From: a virus
DNA length: 64,000 nucleotides
Direction: 5' to 3' (one strand)
IMG/VR virus record: IMGVR_UViG_3300025133_000045
Location: 35,826 to 99,825 of that record
The position numbers were made by a program, and so were the translations under genes. Under the pieces are notes generated by a model. It was not told the origin of the DNA, did no database searches, and saw nothing but the letters and a program-made list of their open reading frames with translations. Positions 12,501 through 22,600 of the stretch are shown piece after piece; the stretch's first letter is position 1; every line of letters starts with the position of its first letter.

Positions 12501-12836
12501 GACATACCCGGTTGTACGAGGATATTGTTTCTCAAAGATATACAGATCAAAATATGAAGAACTATTGAAATATTCGGTTATTTCCGCTTCAGAACCATCA
12601 TACGGAAAAGTGTCTGTAATTCGATCAAAAGCGTCTTCATAATATTTCTCGGCAGACCCAAAACGAACAAAATTGTTGGGATCACTATAGTCTATACGAG
12701 GTATAAACCTCTCTCTTTCTTCGACTTTGGCCCTTACATTTCTGCCAGACTCAACCTTCTCCGTAACTTTTTGAAGATCAGAGCTTTTTAAGATTTTATA
12801 GGGTGTTCCTTTATCGAATAAGTCTCTAGTTCCCAT
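3597..12836 (-). CDS. Giant 3079-aa baseplate/tail-fibre protein with LamG-like domains
   Basis: This is the largest gene in the window. It uses ATG at 12836 with an AGGAT-type ribosome binding site. Residues about 190-375 look like a concanavalin/LamG sandwich (VEFWIKKNGW, later LDEFRYWKDY). A second similar sandwich spans about 700-890. Between them, around 480-620, is a helical region with LKSFRNLIRCFGVGDE, reminiscent of P2 gpI-type tail proteins that join baseplate to fibre. A helical block at about 1035-1120 is followed by a long Ser/Thr/Gly-rich beta region typical of extended fibres. It sits directly after the gp6-like and DNRLRE-like genes. I infer a baseplate-attached, glycan-contacting appendage. 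The exact structural slot is unknown. Confidence 0.7.
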   Translation of the reverse strand: MGTRDLFDKGTPYKILKSSDLQKVTEKVESGRNVRAKVEERERFIPRIDYSDPNNFVRFGSAEKYYEDAFDRITDTFPYDGSEAEITEYFNSSSYFDLYIFEKQYPRTTGYVTLGHGTYTQASVVNGWGTPSSAEYIVTKGGPHTASGGMAAGSLGTQFAGANYYDTDIYNTDREYQGLRYGTRASNLRFHLETGVSVEFWIKKNGWDTSLTEKETVFDLWNGEASSSAGYGRLLVYLTASGHGDEGKYPFRVHMASGSSVWDMQFGESITTSSLDGNWNHVGFSFQSSSADAELKAKFFHSGAYIESTASSDMTFGEVTGSLQSFIGGLRTTPSGNAYDSLSMEGSARLSASLDEFRYWKDYRTAEDIGLNFFRQVRGGSNSDVSNAGLGVYYKFNEGATGTDSLDSIVLDYSGRISNGNWVNYPGSLARNTGSAMVSASALAAEFEDPIIRPEYPTLKTRRSDFIQSGSVFDYTNNSTLYNRIPAWIVDEDPGTLKQMLQIVGSYADSLHLQLEEFPRLKDATYASSSNKTIPIANRLVANYGMQAPEIFADASILAEFMSRDEKRNFNLDLGEVKNRIYKNIYNNLIYIYKSKGTLKSFRNLIRCFGVGDEVVRLNLYGNNATYKVRDNYDPVVSRKNYANFNHPDSFSGVVTQQSRSSNPHASNVTFVSGTVGPYIPTTAEIDVIFPKKVGDRGSLSWFSTSFLSSSIFGTHRLKTAGDETCYVQAATADDYSWSLYAVRPDLESSDAYLVFKSNQGATPEFYLTTSAYPNLYDNQRWNFAVRTRNVKYPVADGASGSTAGSATDYDIDDTYLKLELYGVNYESGLLKNEFLLTSSALTASAYLTADHRYYVGAARTNWTGSVVEQSDVRASSLRHWESYLENEAIRAHAKDPRNFGSLRPYRSTFLLQTALTGTWVPEMETLALHWDFDNVTGSDSSGEFLVDDFSSGSTGRFDRYHDNENNPQFARTIGYQYPGQAYNMRTSSTGAVDRAYIDSLRQNAPETLSSQDTISILSRQDDIEFTRDTRPINYYFSFEKSMYGTITQEIMNFFGTVVEFNNLIGDPKNRYRQDYKELEKLRELFFERVGNTPDLDKYIEYYKWIDNSLSVMLQQLVPATADFSDGIRTMVESHALERNKYWNKFPTLEMKVTDPEAAVRGITELKYDWKYGHAPINDNENTNCLWWQDRAERTNIKFDDFAGSAIDSDREKYREVIETYRTGSPGPTLAKSTRTLPTTTYQGSAFALRRFDEIYNFNVDEEKSVKSGPSFTQRKRFGFTRGALSPFASDSLAMIGSIESEKSCNDALVPPEIDKKEVSSKYLFQSGDAGLRGDDYTAEGIGEIYAPFSLYSSSVTTGYQADVPDGAGTMQHIGSVGLDNYHHDVYGGDMEVPMQGPFTEKYVGGNQYRHIGLVADPTLTSSATRPEAWNLGITAGGVLTLQSRRMTTTYANSRRPEASLLRDEVAKRPVNIRNIQMTASDVGAYKTTLPAGTSTDIGPAQTEFISGSLRSNIGNFEHFYDIVQTSGRDINNVYFVDNEGVSSTAIPSTYVTGIVDYARPDRGKHDWVFVERFSAPGGPETAGDANGGYCLDLESGQYSPYNALPYRNLTVRTPLERILLVNHANQFGFFSNVQDRGGSGASTVNAANYSGTGSYQKVNRNTLKRPELSGTTTWGPLAGLPSGDAVTLTASVYDNGYVTHEIPQMELSYAWITASYTGSLSYGHGSPDGLLSTSAGIVSSINFVSSSDFVSYNDSGVRDYGGDYINLAAAADSSVPQTRHLNTNIVEPMTASEAILGHQIVTSSAGSTTPVGYYVNYGDIDTAPDTTTITDSFIQQVNVGVQPVTASVLHDVLIHRDGYYGYPSWKQTRTAEHQLVRYYRKNNTITINHTPGIMRYYTGAPTAASVPGTLMTFGSLLIPPVVDRFGPLQTFTEPPVDKSSKPLQFVLGIQSQVGIETDGTPRMEVKQVVVDASYGNETVRFSNRALEELVSVNPNTIYTAYDRIKEAYLNGALNDPTTPVKEFVSLRYGQVVYPASYNAGMEMIRERQNFKVKFWDTTRAKRTTLGFEKSSSMGAPYNGRFNQLTQSAWALDASQIFSDGVICTASNASSSAGGELQNDYLMVHNGAKQFITASALYARKHMLFATMSTTCITLDNPQTGSVTNTVDPSRRQGDVQIYSGDALWEANRLAGTIKTTIENSVDEAGNTITTAVTSFVSGVREPIDPDYESNMKDAILKSQEYSIIPEFRISEHIDKYLKNGVGDWLADNPRMFEIFGASGTLPQNSSGSDFYKIFSNSDFMRRFETIYTDHVGFKSPAKITLRCKAIKKFLPYDGFYPAQRTLDLASQFSQSYARFVNVKGGIDFASPVTDGVTYPKAALRPFLQPFYSPGIMYNTIKSGIAVDYGMYSGSYEVVNNSGSGGAAEIFMIGRPTSIDGGGRGPGGVASGFDNRVPFEALVSPADYISNMTFVDMEPHPSASMNMTASWDGSGDPLYEMMINNFLAESVNMFLPNGQMSTIISAKENDFKNFQPNKVYAMRIRLRKSYNQERTYEASSGKTTYPIPQVTPEEKANGLRETFTMYSRPTAFGPPLAGRDFATVLTAVPKMDSLQGYNPAYTPPYYDGEAWCDILFKASYPRHTLDEILSDAKILSMRVDGSEWTKAGNGVQDATKPYNSSNVDQYAMQITASINVSGKAKVNSVQYRPDGSPVMVVDDPASTQNVWVIQPKFETPMLNFTSTSGSLRPITEAQGNLTMPANGKTTVPRGMWHQFGLPPDVDDKGIFMEISDIGSDWVRNKVPTFAGGLATDYYQTELLTQGKSYLSLADQMKFNKTGIKLGQIAESFEVSEAIVAIPFIEDGGVRTFFEIPKVTVEAYRLNEKDPDRASMIELPVTTDPALVVGESIKNQLDLMKKYVIPPKFNFMEFDSVDPIAMYIFEFKHTFDRDDLTYMWQNLPPKAASKIEISESTISHPLLTNELMGATGRATGRALQSEVKWMVFKVKQRANWNYYSKVLSRVGGDTDFSFNFKMGGADTEVSNVKYSYNWPYDFFSLVEFANIEAQVDIEDTPPVLNSDFLPEE

Positions 12837-12847
12837 TATTAATAATC

Positions 12848-14443
12848 CTAAATTTGCTGTTCTTCAACTCTAAACTTGAACATATCTGGCTGTTCGACCC
12901 AAGTCCCAATGGCTCCGTTGTAAAAAGCAAATTTAACCCCATAAGCATAATCACCGTCCAGCATCCCCATATCTAAGTCAAAGTAGCTTCCGCTCACATC
13001 AAAGGAAAGCTGTGTATGTAAGTTGCTTCCTGTCCCATAGGGCACTACCTCCAAATCATCAGCTATTCTATAAACCATGTAAGACGCACTTTGAATAATC
13101 GTACCTTCGATAGCTGTTGTAGCCTTGGTGTAAATAGTTGGATTCCAATCTTTTTTACGAACATACAATCTAAAGCGAGCTTTCTCTTTTCTGCTATAGA
13201 TGGGTTTCAAGTTAGTAATCGCTAGAGCATAATTTGTTGATGGATTGATATTAGACGAGTCCTGCATTTTTGGTTTAATCGAGCCGGTGTGAAACCTCGT
13301 CTTCATGTGATCGCCGTCTACAATCGAACCCGTTGACCACACATCATAAAGGGTAGAAATAGGGGTTGCTGCGGAAGTTATGGCGACAGAACACGTATAA
13401 ACGCCCGTTGAATACCATCCACCTGTCGCAAATGTTTCGGCTGCAATCGTAACACCGCCACCAATACTTAACTCCAACGCCGATGCTGAGGGGGTTGTGT
13501 CAGCCGCTGACCCCGAATAAAGACTGACCATAACGGAGCCGGTCTCGCCTACCTCTGGAATATTTTTAAGTTGCCCTCGGACGTAATTGTATAAAAATAG
13601 GGTATTTAAATTGTCAACTCCAGGTGCCAACGAACTACTGTAAGCGAAATCGCCTCGATTGTCCTTCTTGCTGGAATCCCACCTGGCTTCTATGATTGGC
13701 CTCCGAAAGAAGAATTCAGAACTCCTGCTAAAGAATTTCTTGGTGTAATATGATTTCACTGCTCCTGAAAGATTGGGAACGGCATATGTGGCGTAGCTCT
13801 CATTGTACGCCTCTTGTGTCCCTGTAAGCTTAAGGATCAAGCCATAGTTCAACAAATCTCCATTAACATTACCGTGATCATTGGCCCACATTTCAACTAA
13901 TGGCGTAATGTCCTTTTCAAGGTCTTCCGTACCATTGGGAAAATAGATTTTAAAAACCTTGTTTGGGCTGCTATCATCGTTGACAAAATCTCCACCTTTA
14001 TGTTGCCAAGAGCCTGTTAAGCCTCCTCCGTCCCACGTTGCTCCTTGCTTGCCATATGTAAGATCTGTATACTGCTCCATATCCAGACCAGTCCCTTCCC
14101 CCCAACTGCGCGTAACGGCCTGCGCCATCAGATACATATCTCTCGGCACAGTTTGGCTATGCGGAGCGCTAAACATTCTCAGATAAAAGCTAACACTGCC
14201 ACTTCGTGGAATCACGCTCGAACTACGATCCGTCTGAATCTCACTGACTGGGAACTTGATAAGTGCTCGTGTCAATTCAGACGACAAGCCTGCCACGGAT
14301 CCGCTTGCCTCGCCATAGATGGAAAATATTTCCAATACGTCAGCGCCGCCCATGTTTGCGCCCGTTCCACGAGTGCTTAGATCAGCCTTAAAGGCATTGG
14401 TAATCGTAGTATCGGCATTTGCATAATATCTTTTAATGCCCAT
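12848..14443 (-). CDS. DNRLRE-like beta-sandwich structural protein
   Basis: This encodes 531 aa, and its start overlaps the stop of the gp6-like gene by one base. The first ~170 residues follow the DNRLRE pattern: an opening ADTTITNAF, then RALIKFPVSEI, then AVTRSWGEGTG and a GATW motif. Such domains are beta sandwiches, often carbohydrate-binding, in surface proteins. The rest is Ser/Thr-rich beta sequence without enzyme motifs. Its position between a wedge protein and a 3079-aa fibre-like gene suggests a baseplate-periphery or fibre-linking role, perhaps with glycan contact. The domain call is by eye; the structural role is inferred. Confidence 0.6.
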   Translation of the reverse strand: MGIKRYYANADTTITNAFKADLSTRGTGANMGGADVLEIFSIYGEASGSVAGLSSELTRALIKFPVSEIQTDRSSSVIPRSGSVSFYLRMFSAPHSQTVPRDMYLMAQAVTRSWGEGTGLDMEQYTDLTYGKQGATWDGGGLTGSWQHKGGDFVNDDSSPNKVFKIYFPNGTEDLEKDITPLVEMWANDHGNVNGDLLNYGLILKLTGTQEAYNESYATYAVPNLSGAVKSYYTKKFFSRSSEFFFRRPIIEARWDSSKKDNRGDFAYSSSLAPGVDNLNTLFLYNYVRGQLKNIPEVGETGSVMVSLYSGSAADTTPSASALELSIGGGVTIAAETFATGGWYSTGVYTCSVAITSAATPISTLYDVWSTGSIVDGDHMKTRFHTGSIKPKMQDSSNINPSTNYALAITNLKPIYSRKEKARFRLYVRKKDWNPTIYTKATTAIEGTIIQSASYMVYRIADDLEVVPYGTGSNLHTQLSFDVSGSYFDLDMGMLDGDYAYGVKFAFYNGAIGTWVEQPDMFKFRVEEQQI

Positions 14444-16242
14444 TATTTAACCGCCCCTTGAATATCAGTTGCTGGAAATTTAAGCTCCATGCATACGTTA
14501 TCTGGAACCGTCAAGTACCTACCGTCAGACGACATATTGCTCTTGAATGAATAAGTGGTAGTCGAATAGCTCCCGCCCTCTTTCTGAATAAACTCTGCGT
14601 CATATGTATCGACGACGCCGCGAATCTTATTCAAAATCGAGTAAATATCGGTAATATAGAGCGGCTCACCAAAATAACGTGGCTCGTGATAATAACTCGC
14701 CAAGGCTCTAGTACACGCTTCCAAAACTTGATATTTATTGAATTCTGGATCTGCGATGACCGCAAACTTAATTCCAAAATTAACAAAGAGGCCATCAATA
14801 ATATCAATTGTATCGTGAATCATCTTCACGTTGCCAAGCCATGTTTTTAAATTATCTTTAAGAGGGGCCGTAGCATCTGTCAGTGTCCCATTTCTGTTCT
14901 CGGAAAGCACGTACATGTTCAAGTTTCTTTTAAAAGAGTCGTTGTCTCTTGCAATCTTGCACCTCTTTATCGCTCCAAACTGAGCGGGCATCGCATAAGC
15001 CATTGATTCATAATCTTGCTTGGTGACCGCCCTGTTCTGTGTGGCGAAATGATCGATTGCTCGCCTTCTTATATCTTCCAAGGTCGGCCTCGCAATCCCT
15101 CCAACAATAGGAGCCTCATTGCTGCACTCGATGGAACCAATCACCGAGGCCCCTGACTGAGAATTCACCTTCGTAGCGTCTGGAAATTCTACAATCGGCC
15201 TGTTAACACTCGTAACTGTCCGTGCTGCCGCGTTTGAATTGGACGACGTATTGACGCGGTATGCAATAACAAGATTTGTATTCGAGGGTCCAACACCAAA
15301 CTTGTCGGTATCGAGTAACTTAGAAGGGTCGAAGGAAGTATCTTGAATAAATGCTCTTCCAGACCTTTCTAGAACCAAATTTGATGGCTCAGCAACCGAA
15401 CTCGTCGATATTTCAGAATCTGAACCATATCCAAACTGAATGTACGCTCTTCCATTTTCTTGTGTGAGCACAAACCGACGAGGAACAACAACTGGCTTCA
15501 TGACGGAGGTTACCTGGTCATTGGCTGTGGCCCCTCGATTGGCCATTTCTCGATAAACCACGTTCTGAGACAAATAATCCACCTGAACATACTCGTGACC
15601 TTGATCGTCGAAGACTGACAGAACCTCAGCAACTCGGGAATTCGCAAGCTGAATGCGCTTAAATCTCTCAAACCCGCCTACATTCTTTCTTTCGACGACT
15701 ATTTTGCCAGAAACAACTTTCCCAACTGTTCTGACGGCATAGCTGGTGGGTACGCCCGTATCGCTGTTCACCCTAGCTGCCACAACTGGGTTCGTCGTAT
15801 TGCCAAAGTTAACGTCTTCCATAAGGATGAAGCCTGCTCCACCTGTCGATGATAGCTCTGACCCTCTCTTTAAAATCGGCAAATAATCAGTATTTGGACC
15901 CAAACCAGTAGAATTGGCCGGAACGATAATATAGAAGTCACAAAACCCAATCGAAGAAGGGCTTCCCACATATTTATAGCCCATCTGGCGGGCCTGTCGA
16001 ATTACATTCGCTCTTTCTGTCGCCGTATCAAAGAAAGATTCGTTTGCCTGGTAGTCCAAGTAAAAAGATAGGCTATCTCCCACATAGGAAACCATATCGA
16101 GCATTAGAGCGCCAAAGGACGCCTCATTAAAATCTCGGAAAGTTTCGGGATAATATCTTTTGGCGTATTGAGTTAGCTCATTTTTAATCGAATCAAAGTC
16201 GCGAGCAGTGTAGTTGATAGGCGTAATTCTTTTCATGCGCAA
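14443..16242 (-). CDS. Baseplate wedge protein, T4 gp6-like
   Basis: This encodes 599 aa, close to the ~660 aa of T4 gp6. The N-terminal ~90 residues carry the family signature: PINYTARDFDSIKNEL, then FNEASFGALMLDMVSYVGDSL, then DYQANESFFDTATERANVIRQ. A later section (PTLEDIRRRAIDHFATQNRAVTKQDYE split across about residues 385-415) matches the conserved core shared by gp6 and Mu gp47/P2 gpJ proteins. In T4, gp6 dimers form the inner ring that ties the wedges together and triggers sheath contraction. The start at 16242 has an AGAGGTG ribosome binding site. The gp25-like gene lies 24 nt upstream, the usual partner. Confidence 0.88.
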   Translation of the reverse strand: MRMKRITPINYTARDFDSIKNELTQYAKRYYPETFRDFNEASFGALMLDMVSYVGDSLSFYLDYQANESFFDTATERANVIRQARQMGYKYVGSPSSIGFCDFYIIVPANSTGLGPNTDYLPILKRGSELSSTGGAGFILMEDVNFGNTTNPVVAARVNSDTGVPTSYAVRTVGKVVSGKIVVERKNVGGFERFKRIQLANSRVAEVLSVFDDQGHEYVQVDYLSQNVVYREMANRGATANDQVTSVMKPVVVPRRFVLTQENGRAYIQFGYGSDSEISTSSVAEPSNLVLERSGRAFIQDTSFDPSKLLDTDKFGVGPSNTNLVIAYRVNTSSNSNAAARTVTSVNRPIVEFPDATKVNSQSGASVIGSIECSNEAPIVGGIARPTLEDIRRRAIDHFATQNRAVTKQDYESMAYAMPAQFGAIKRCKIARDNDSFKRNLNMYVLSENRNGTLTDATAPLKDNLKTWLGNVKMIHDTIDIIDGLFVNFGIKFAVIADPEFNKYQVLEACTRALASYYHEPRYFGEPLYITDIYSILNKIRGVVDTYDAEFIQKEGGSYSTTTYSFKSNMSSDGRYLTVPDNVCMELKFPATDIQGAVK

Positions 16243-16266
16243 GCACCTCTGGGAGTAATTAGTATC

Positions 16267-16668
16267 TTAAAGAGAAATAGGTATTGTAAGAACCGCACCA
16301 ATTTCCAGAGGGACAATACTGTATTCGATACGAATTGACAAAAGGCTGTCAGAAAGAATACCTCCAGCAACAACATCCTGCCCATTATTAAAAACAATAT
16401 TGTTTATCTTGATATAAGGTAGATACTTGATCGTTTGCGCCCTTATTCTGCTTTCTATATTTGAGAGGGTCGCGGGCACGTATTGCCAGAATAAATAATT
16501 TCTAATCCCTACACCAAATTTCCCATCCATAATGCGTTCGCCAGGAGAAGTCAAAACAAGCATTTTAAGATTTTGTGCTCCCACTCCTTCAAGTGTTTTC
16601 AAGAGGGCATAAGGCCCATCTTCATTTGTCACATGTAGCGGTAATTCTGGTGCGTATCCTACAGCCAT
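16267..16668 (-). CDS. Baseplate wedge protein, T4 gp25-like
   Basis: This encodes 133 aa, essentially the length of T4 gp25 (132 aa). The conserved core is visible: an N-terminal segment on a start-up loop, LLTSPGERIMD-like sequence (here VLTSPGERIMDGKFGVGIR), then a helix, then paired strands ending in the C-terminus. gp25 anchors the first sheath ring to the wedge and is the most conserved part of contractile tails. It has a strong AAGGAG site (reverse complement of 16670-16680) before the ATG at 16668. Adjacency to the gp6-like gene supports the call. Confidence 0.9.
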   Translation of the reverse strand: MAVGYAPELPLHVTNEDGPYALLKTLEGVGAQNLKMLVLTSPGERIMDGKFGVGIRNYLFWQYVPATLSNIESRIRAQTIKYLPYIKINNIVFNNGQDVVAGGILSDSLLSIRIEYSIVPLEIGAVLTIPISL

Positions 16669-16689
16669 TTTGTTTCTCCTTCGGACATT

Positions 16690-19600
16690 TTAGGGGCAAA
16701 GAACCTCATTCTTATCTGTGGGTTTTGGATATTTTCGACGCCACGCGAACCAACGTAGAAAATTGTTTCTTTGTGATTTTGGCCTCTCTCCCTTCGTGAG
16801 TTTCTTTTTATCAGCTTTTTGCTCATCACTCTCATAAGTAGGATCATTCGAATTATAAAACTGCATGAAAACTCTTTTTGCTGCTTTTTTCGATTTCTCA
16901 AACGTTTTCTGATCCCACGTCCTAAACCCTTTGGCGAAGCTGTACCACTTGCCTCCATTTACAGTCCACCCATCTTCAACCCAGCCAATAGAGGGCAAAA
17001 AGTTATTTATACTGTAAACGGCAAGCCAGGATACCATTTTTTCAAGCGGAACACATATTCCAAAGAGCAGTTTATAGGCGTCTGTATTTGCCAACTCATC
17101 CAAGATACAGCTTCTGTTGGTCTCATCAAACCCCTCTATGTCGTCTAAAAATTGCTGCAAGGTCTGGTCACTGTTGGGGTCAACATCCATTTCGTGGGAG
17201 GCCAACGGAACCATGTATAAAGTACCTCCATCGCATGGGACCACGAACGACTTTTCTTCGATGATTGGCATTCCCGTAACCGCGAGTGCGAGGTTACCAG
17301 GCAATCTTGTAGCTGGGTATGAGCCCCACTCCTCATCATCGGTATCCAAAGCCGTCGTAAAAACAAGTCGGTAACCCAAAGACACATTTTCGAATAACTC
17401 AGAGAGCAACATATCTGCTTTATCTGGCTGATTATTTGCCCAATCTATAAAGCTGTCCAGATTTTCCACATCTTTTGGCCTAGCAGGGAACATGGGGCTG
17501 GGCGTGAGCGTATTCGATAATGGTGTAACCCGCAAATACCTTTCTAATCTAAACGGAACAATTTCACCCTCATCGGTTTCCGCGTAGCCCTTTGCCAAAG
17601 GTTCTGTTTTTTCAGGATCAGCAACAGGATCAACCCCATTCCAGACATCCAAAACGCCCGCTTCCAATGACCCTTGGATAAAAGATGCTGACCCCAAGAA
17701 AAGTGACTGAAGATTTGGCACCGGCATTCCCTCGGGATGCAGATTTTCTTCAAACTGTTTGCTCATGCTCTCCAACTCGATGAGAACAATTCTACTCAAA
17801 AGAGTCAAAATACCGGGCTCATATGTGGCCTTTTCGTGATCCAGGGCTATTTGAACCATCTCGTCTCTTTCTTTATTGTATTTTGATTTGTTGAATAAGC
17901 CCTTTGGAGGAACAAAGGTTAGCTGCAATTCATTCAGATAATCCATCGCCTCTTGTTCGGAAGGTGTAGGCTCAATCATTCCAAGATCTACCTGGCGTCC
18001 ATACATTTGAACAATCTGCTCCATGAAGCGATAATAGTATTTCTTGCTGGGGCCAAAAACTCCCATCTGTTGGACATCCTCGTCAATGGACTTTACAACA
18101 TAGTTCGATATTATTTCCCCGAAACACTTTGATCCAAAGACCGCACACACCGGACCACCCCTCAGAAGAACCTCGATGGCATAAATTCGAGCAATCGCCA
18201 TTATACTCGTATCGATACCTGCTTGGGCACCCCTTGTAAGCGCAATATTAAATGGAATATCCTGAGCGCAATCAGATCCTGGCTTCGCAAACAATCTCTT
18301 GTCGTCTTGATATTTGTTCATGAGTTCCATATAAACATCTTTTAGATCTTCAAACTTACAAATTGGTTCACGAGGAGCAGTGCCATCAATGGGGTCGCAC
18401 GCATCCACTTCAGGAACAAATTTATCCATCATCCCAAGCCAACCCCATCGATCTGGATCTCTCAAATAAAAAGGAGGGTTGTCCGCATTCCCATTAAATC
18501 GATTGTATATTTGTTGGTCAAAGCTTTCATCCGGCTCAGGAGGGAGCTTTCGCCCATTCGCCTTAGCAAATTCTTTATCAACATTTGGACCAGCCATATA
18601 CGCCTGTATTTGTGTTTGGCTCTCGTCATAACCAAACTGGAAAGGGTCCGGTGGAGGCTGGTCGTCTCCAGCAGCATACCCTTCTCCATTCGAAGCCAGC
18701 AAAAGAGCAAACTTTCTCATATATACGTCTTGCAAAAAGGGCAATGCATTCCTTAAATTTGTTTTAACCTCGGCCACCGCAGCAGCATCATAGCCGGGAT
18801 AACTTTCTATTACGCTGGTAATGTAGGAGCTAAACGCTTCTTCATCCAACGGATTGTTAACAAGATCTAAATTTAAAGTTTCCAGTAAAGCCTCGACATC
18901 ATCAGGGGTGTCGTGTGTAATCCTAAATCTTTGAACCTGTGTCCAGTCTGCGGATAGTTCTCCCTCGGCTTCACCATCAACAGATCCGTCTAGATTAAAG
19001 GCTGGCATCCCCGTCTTCTCCCAAAGAATGGTCTCTGTTTTATCAACATCGTTCCACACACCCCCTTCCTTTAAGGCCGTTGCGGCGGTTAGTTTAAAAT
19101 GATATTGATCCATCGGCTTTTCCGAATAATCTTGATATTCTAAATCGAACCCTTTATACTCAACTGTTTCAGTTATTGGCATCAAATTTGTAAAATCAAA
19201 TCCAGTAACGAGAGTGTAACTTCCATCCGATTCCCATTTTGAACCCTTACATGGAGCAACTGGTGGGACTGGCCTCATGGGTCGCGGTTCAAAACCTTCA
19301 GCAATTTTCAAACTATCTTCAAACCCTATTACTGTCTCATTATATTGCGTAAAATACTTCTGCAAAAGAATAGCAACCGTCATTGGATAGCCGCCCTCAG
19401 CAAAGCCACTCTTGTAAGCAACCAACTCTATATCTGTATTTTCTCCCGTGCCCACCGCATCTTCGCGACCAGATATCTCTCCCCATTCATCCTTCGGAAT
19501 AGCTGTGTCCCATCCCTGATCGTCGGCCCAATTATCAGTATAGGAACCGCCCATGCCTAGTTCGCTTGCAAGCTGTGAGCCTCGTCGTCGAACTTTTCGT

Positions 19601-22600
19601 TCATGCACCTTTATACCAAGACCATTGGAGTCGCTCAGCACCATATCAAAGAACCCTCTCCTGCCAACCAGGTCTCTGATGTGGGCCTTATCAATGCTCT
19701 CAAAAGTGTTTTTGGCTGCTTGTTTTGCAATCTCGTTCATGGCTTCCGGTATTTCTGGAAGGATGGAGCCACCTGGTGCAAAGGGGTCGCCACTATCGGG
19801 ACAGATTGGGTCACTTCCAAGGATTGGCGGGAACTCTTGGAATGGCCCACCTTGAAGGACGTTAGCAAGGTCTGCTAGATCTTTCTTGGCCCTGTCCGTC
19901 ATTGCTTCAATCTGCTCTTCACACTCTTCGGGCGTCAGACCCTTGGATTGCATCATTGAACATCGAATATCATTGAACATCGCCAACTGTGAAGGCGAGG
20001 CACAAATTGAATTACAAACAGGTGTATCCAAGCTGTCTATTTTTTGAGCCTGATCGAGAAGATCTGGATTAACGATGGTGCCCAGTGCCTTAAACAGGTT
20101 TTCGATATCAGAGGGCTGCATACACGCCAAACTCGGTATCTGATCTGCTGTAACATCAGAAATCATTTGTTTAACCTGGCTTGTGGCCTCGCCATTCAAA
20201 AGATCGATAACTTCACCATTAGTTAAAACGGCAGCCAGAACTTCTGAAAATGCAGCCGCATCTTCGGGAGTTGGCACCTGACCTGGCGTCGTACAACTTC
20301 CCACCCCCGTGGCCTCCATCATGGTACGGAGAGCCTCATCGATTTGATCGTCTGTTGCATCGGGACACAATGCATCCCCCAACGCATTACGAAAGTCATT
20401 GCCACCTGTAATCAGATTGAGCAACGCACCGCCGATTACGCCCAAAAGAGCGCAGAGAGCATCAAAAATGATCTCAAGCAGCTTCTTGAGGATTAAAATA
20501 ATCAGCTTAATAACGATATATTCGATAAGCTCTTTTGCTATATTAATAATAATCCTAAAGATGTCCATACTGAAAAAGTCTTCATTAAGAACCGGCAAGG
20601 AAATGGCAAAGTGGCCTCGGCAGAAATCCAACTCCAATGTCTTAAAAAAGTCACCAATAGGAGGAGTAAACAAGGGAAAAGGTGGGCAATCCATTTGTTG
20701 AAGAATACGTGCAACAATCGGAGCACCTGGCAATTCGTTTAGCTGCGCCATCAACATATCAAGATCGATCACATTATTGTCAATCATGTTTATAAGAGCT
20801 TGCTTGTAGGCTGTCGATACACTATCCATAATACTATCAGCGGCTGTACCAATAGAGCCAGGGTTTCCATATGCTCTATTGATTGCATGTTCATCAATTG
20901 CCACACCAGTTGTTGACCCCTCAAACGTTGGAACCCCAGGCCCCACAACTTCATCGGATGATTGCCACTCCTGAGCCGTTTCTGGTAGATTTTCCTTATC
21001 CACCGACATGGTACGCCCTTGGCCACTGTAGCTTCCGGCTCTATAGCCCGCATCCCACGGAGGAGGAATATTGCTGACATCCTTTTCAAGATTGTCAAAG
21101 ACCTCACGCTGTACATCTGGCGGCAAACCGATAAATATTCTTTGGAAATTGGCCTCATCCATGGCATTAAAGGCAGCCTTGACCATTTCCTTCATGGCAT
21201 CATCGAAACTAAGACCAGCAAACAAACAAGCAAATGCCGATTCCATTAACGCCAAAAGGCCACAAACGCCAAGCTTGTCCAAGATCTTGGTCCACAACTC
21301 ATCTGGATCTGTTGCTATTTCCTTTAAAAGCTCAGGAAGTTGCTCTAAATTTCTATCTCCAGCAAAAAATTCCTTCAAAGCAGTATCTCGGGCTCTCTCT
21401 GCCAATTCGCCCAGATTATCAAGCTTGACATCGTTCTTTCTTTTGCCCTCCAAAGTTGCACACAAATCATTTGCGAACTTGTCAGCAAACGCATCCTGAA
21501 GAGACACAATCTCATCCATGATGTCTTTACCAAGCTCGGCAAATTCATCTCCAAGGTTACCCATAAATGTAGGGTCATCTTCTACAGAAAGATCTTGTCG
21601 ACAAAAAAGTGCATCTTCTCCATAAACATCCACCAATATCTCAACCGGAGGGAAAGCCACATACTTTGTCAAAAAATCACCAAACTCAAGGGGCTCGGTC
21701 GCAGTTACGTCATTCCAAATTTCCGGCAATTTCGAAACAAAATACATTGTCCTTTGAATGGTCTGCGGATCTGAATTTTTGAACGCACCCATGGTTTTGG
21801 TCATCTTCTCGGGCTTATCACAGCCTATTTCAGTAGCCGTGATGTAGTCCACCCTCATATCAGAATCGAAGCCAATTTCTATTTCATCAATTCGCTTCTT
21901 TCCTCCAAACGACCTTTTAAACTTAAAATCATTTTCACGCAATAAAGCTCGAAAATCTTTTCGGAAAACTCTTATTCTTTCAGCCTCGTCTTTTAAATTT
22001 AAGGTGGGCTCACTTATCCTGCCGCCCTCATTAAAAAACCATATAGCTTGCCTGACTGCCAAAATCTCCATGGACCTAGCCACTTGCTTGGTCATCAACA
22101 GAAAATCGGCTCCTCTTATCTTAACATATGCCGGGTAATCCTCTTTATCCGGCATCTCTTCAGGAGGGCCTAGCTCCTCTATTGAATTAAAAGTTGTCCA
22201 TGGCACAACAATCAGAGCCTTCATTTTTACAAATGATCTTGTCGATACACAAGTCTCTTTAATGGTGCCAGCATCCACACACAGTTGAACAGGATCTACT
22301 TCGGCTCCCTCTGAACCGTCTTCAAGAGTCTGGCTGTAGGGCTCTGTCTTCTTGCCATAAAATTCAAGCAGCTTTATAACGCCCTCGGTCAAATAATCTG
22401 GGTCGTTATAGAGGTTTTCTATCGAGGTTGCTTCGTATTTCGTATTCAGAGTTATAGAATATTCGCATGTCTTGGCATTTAAAAATGGCTCATTCTCTGT
22501 TAGCTTGGTCCAGTTGGGTGTAATGGCATTCGGATCGCCAACACAAGGAGGAGGACACGGTGGTTCTTCTTCAATGACTTCGGGCTCGTCACAGGTGACC

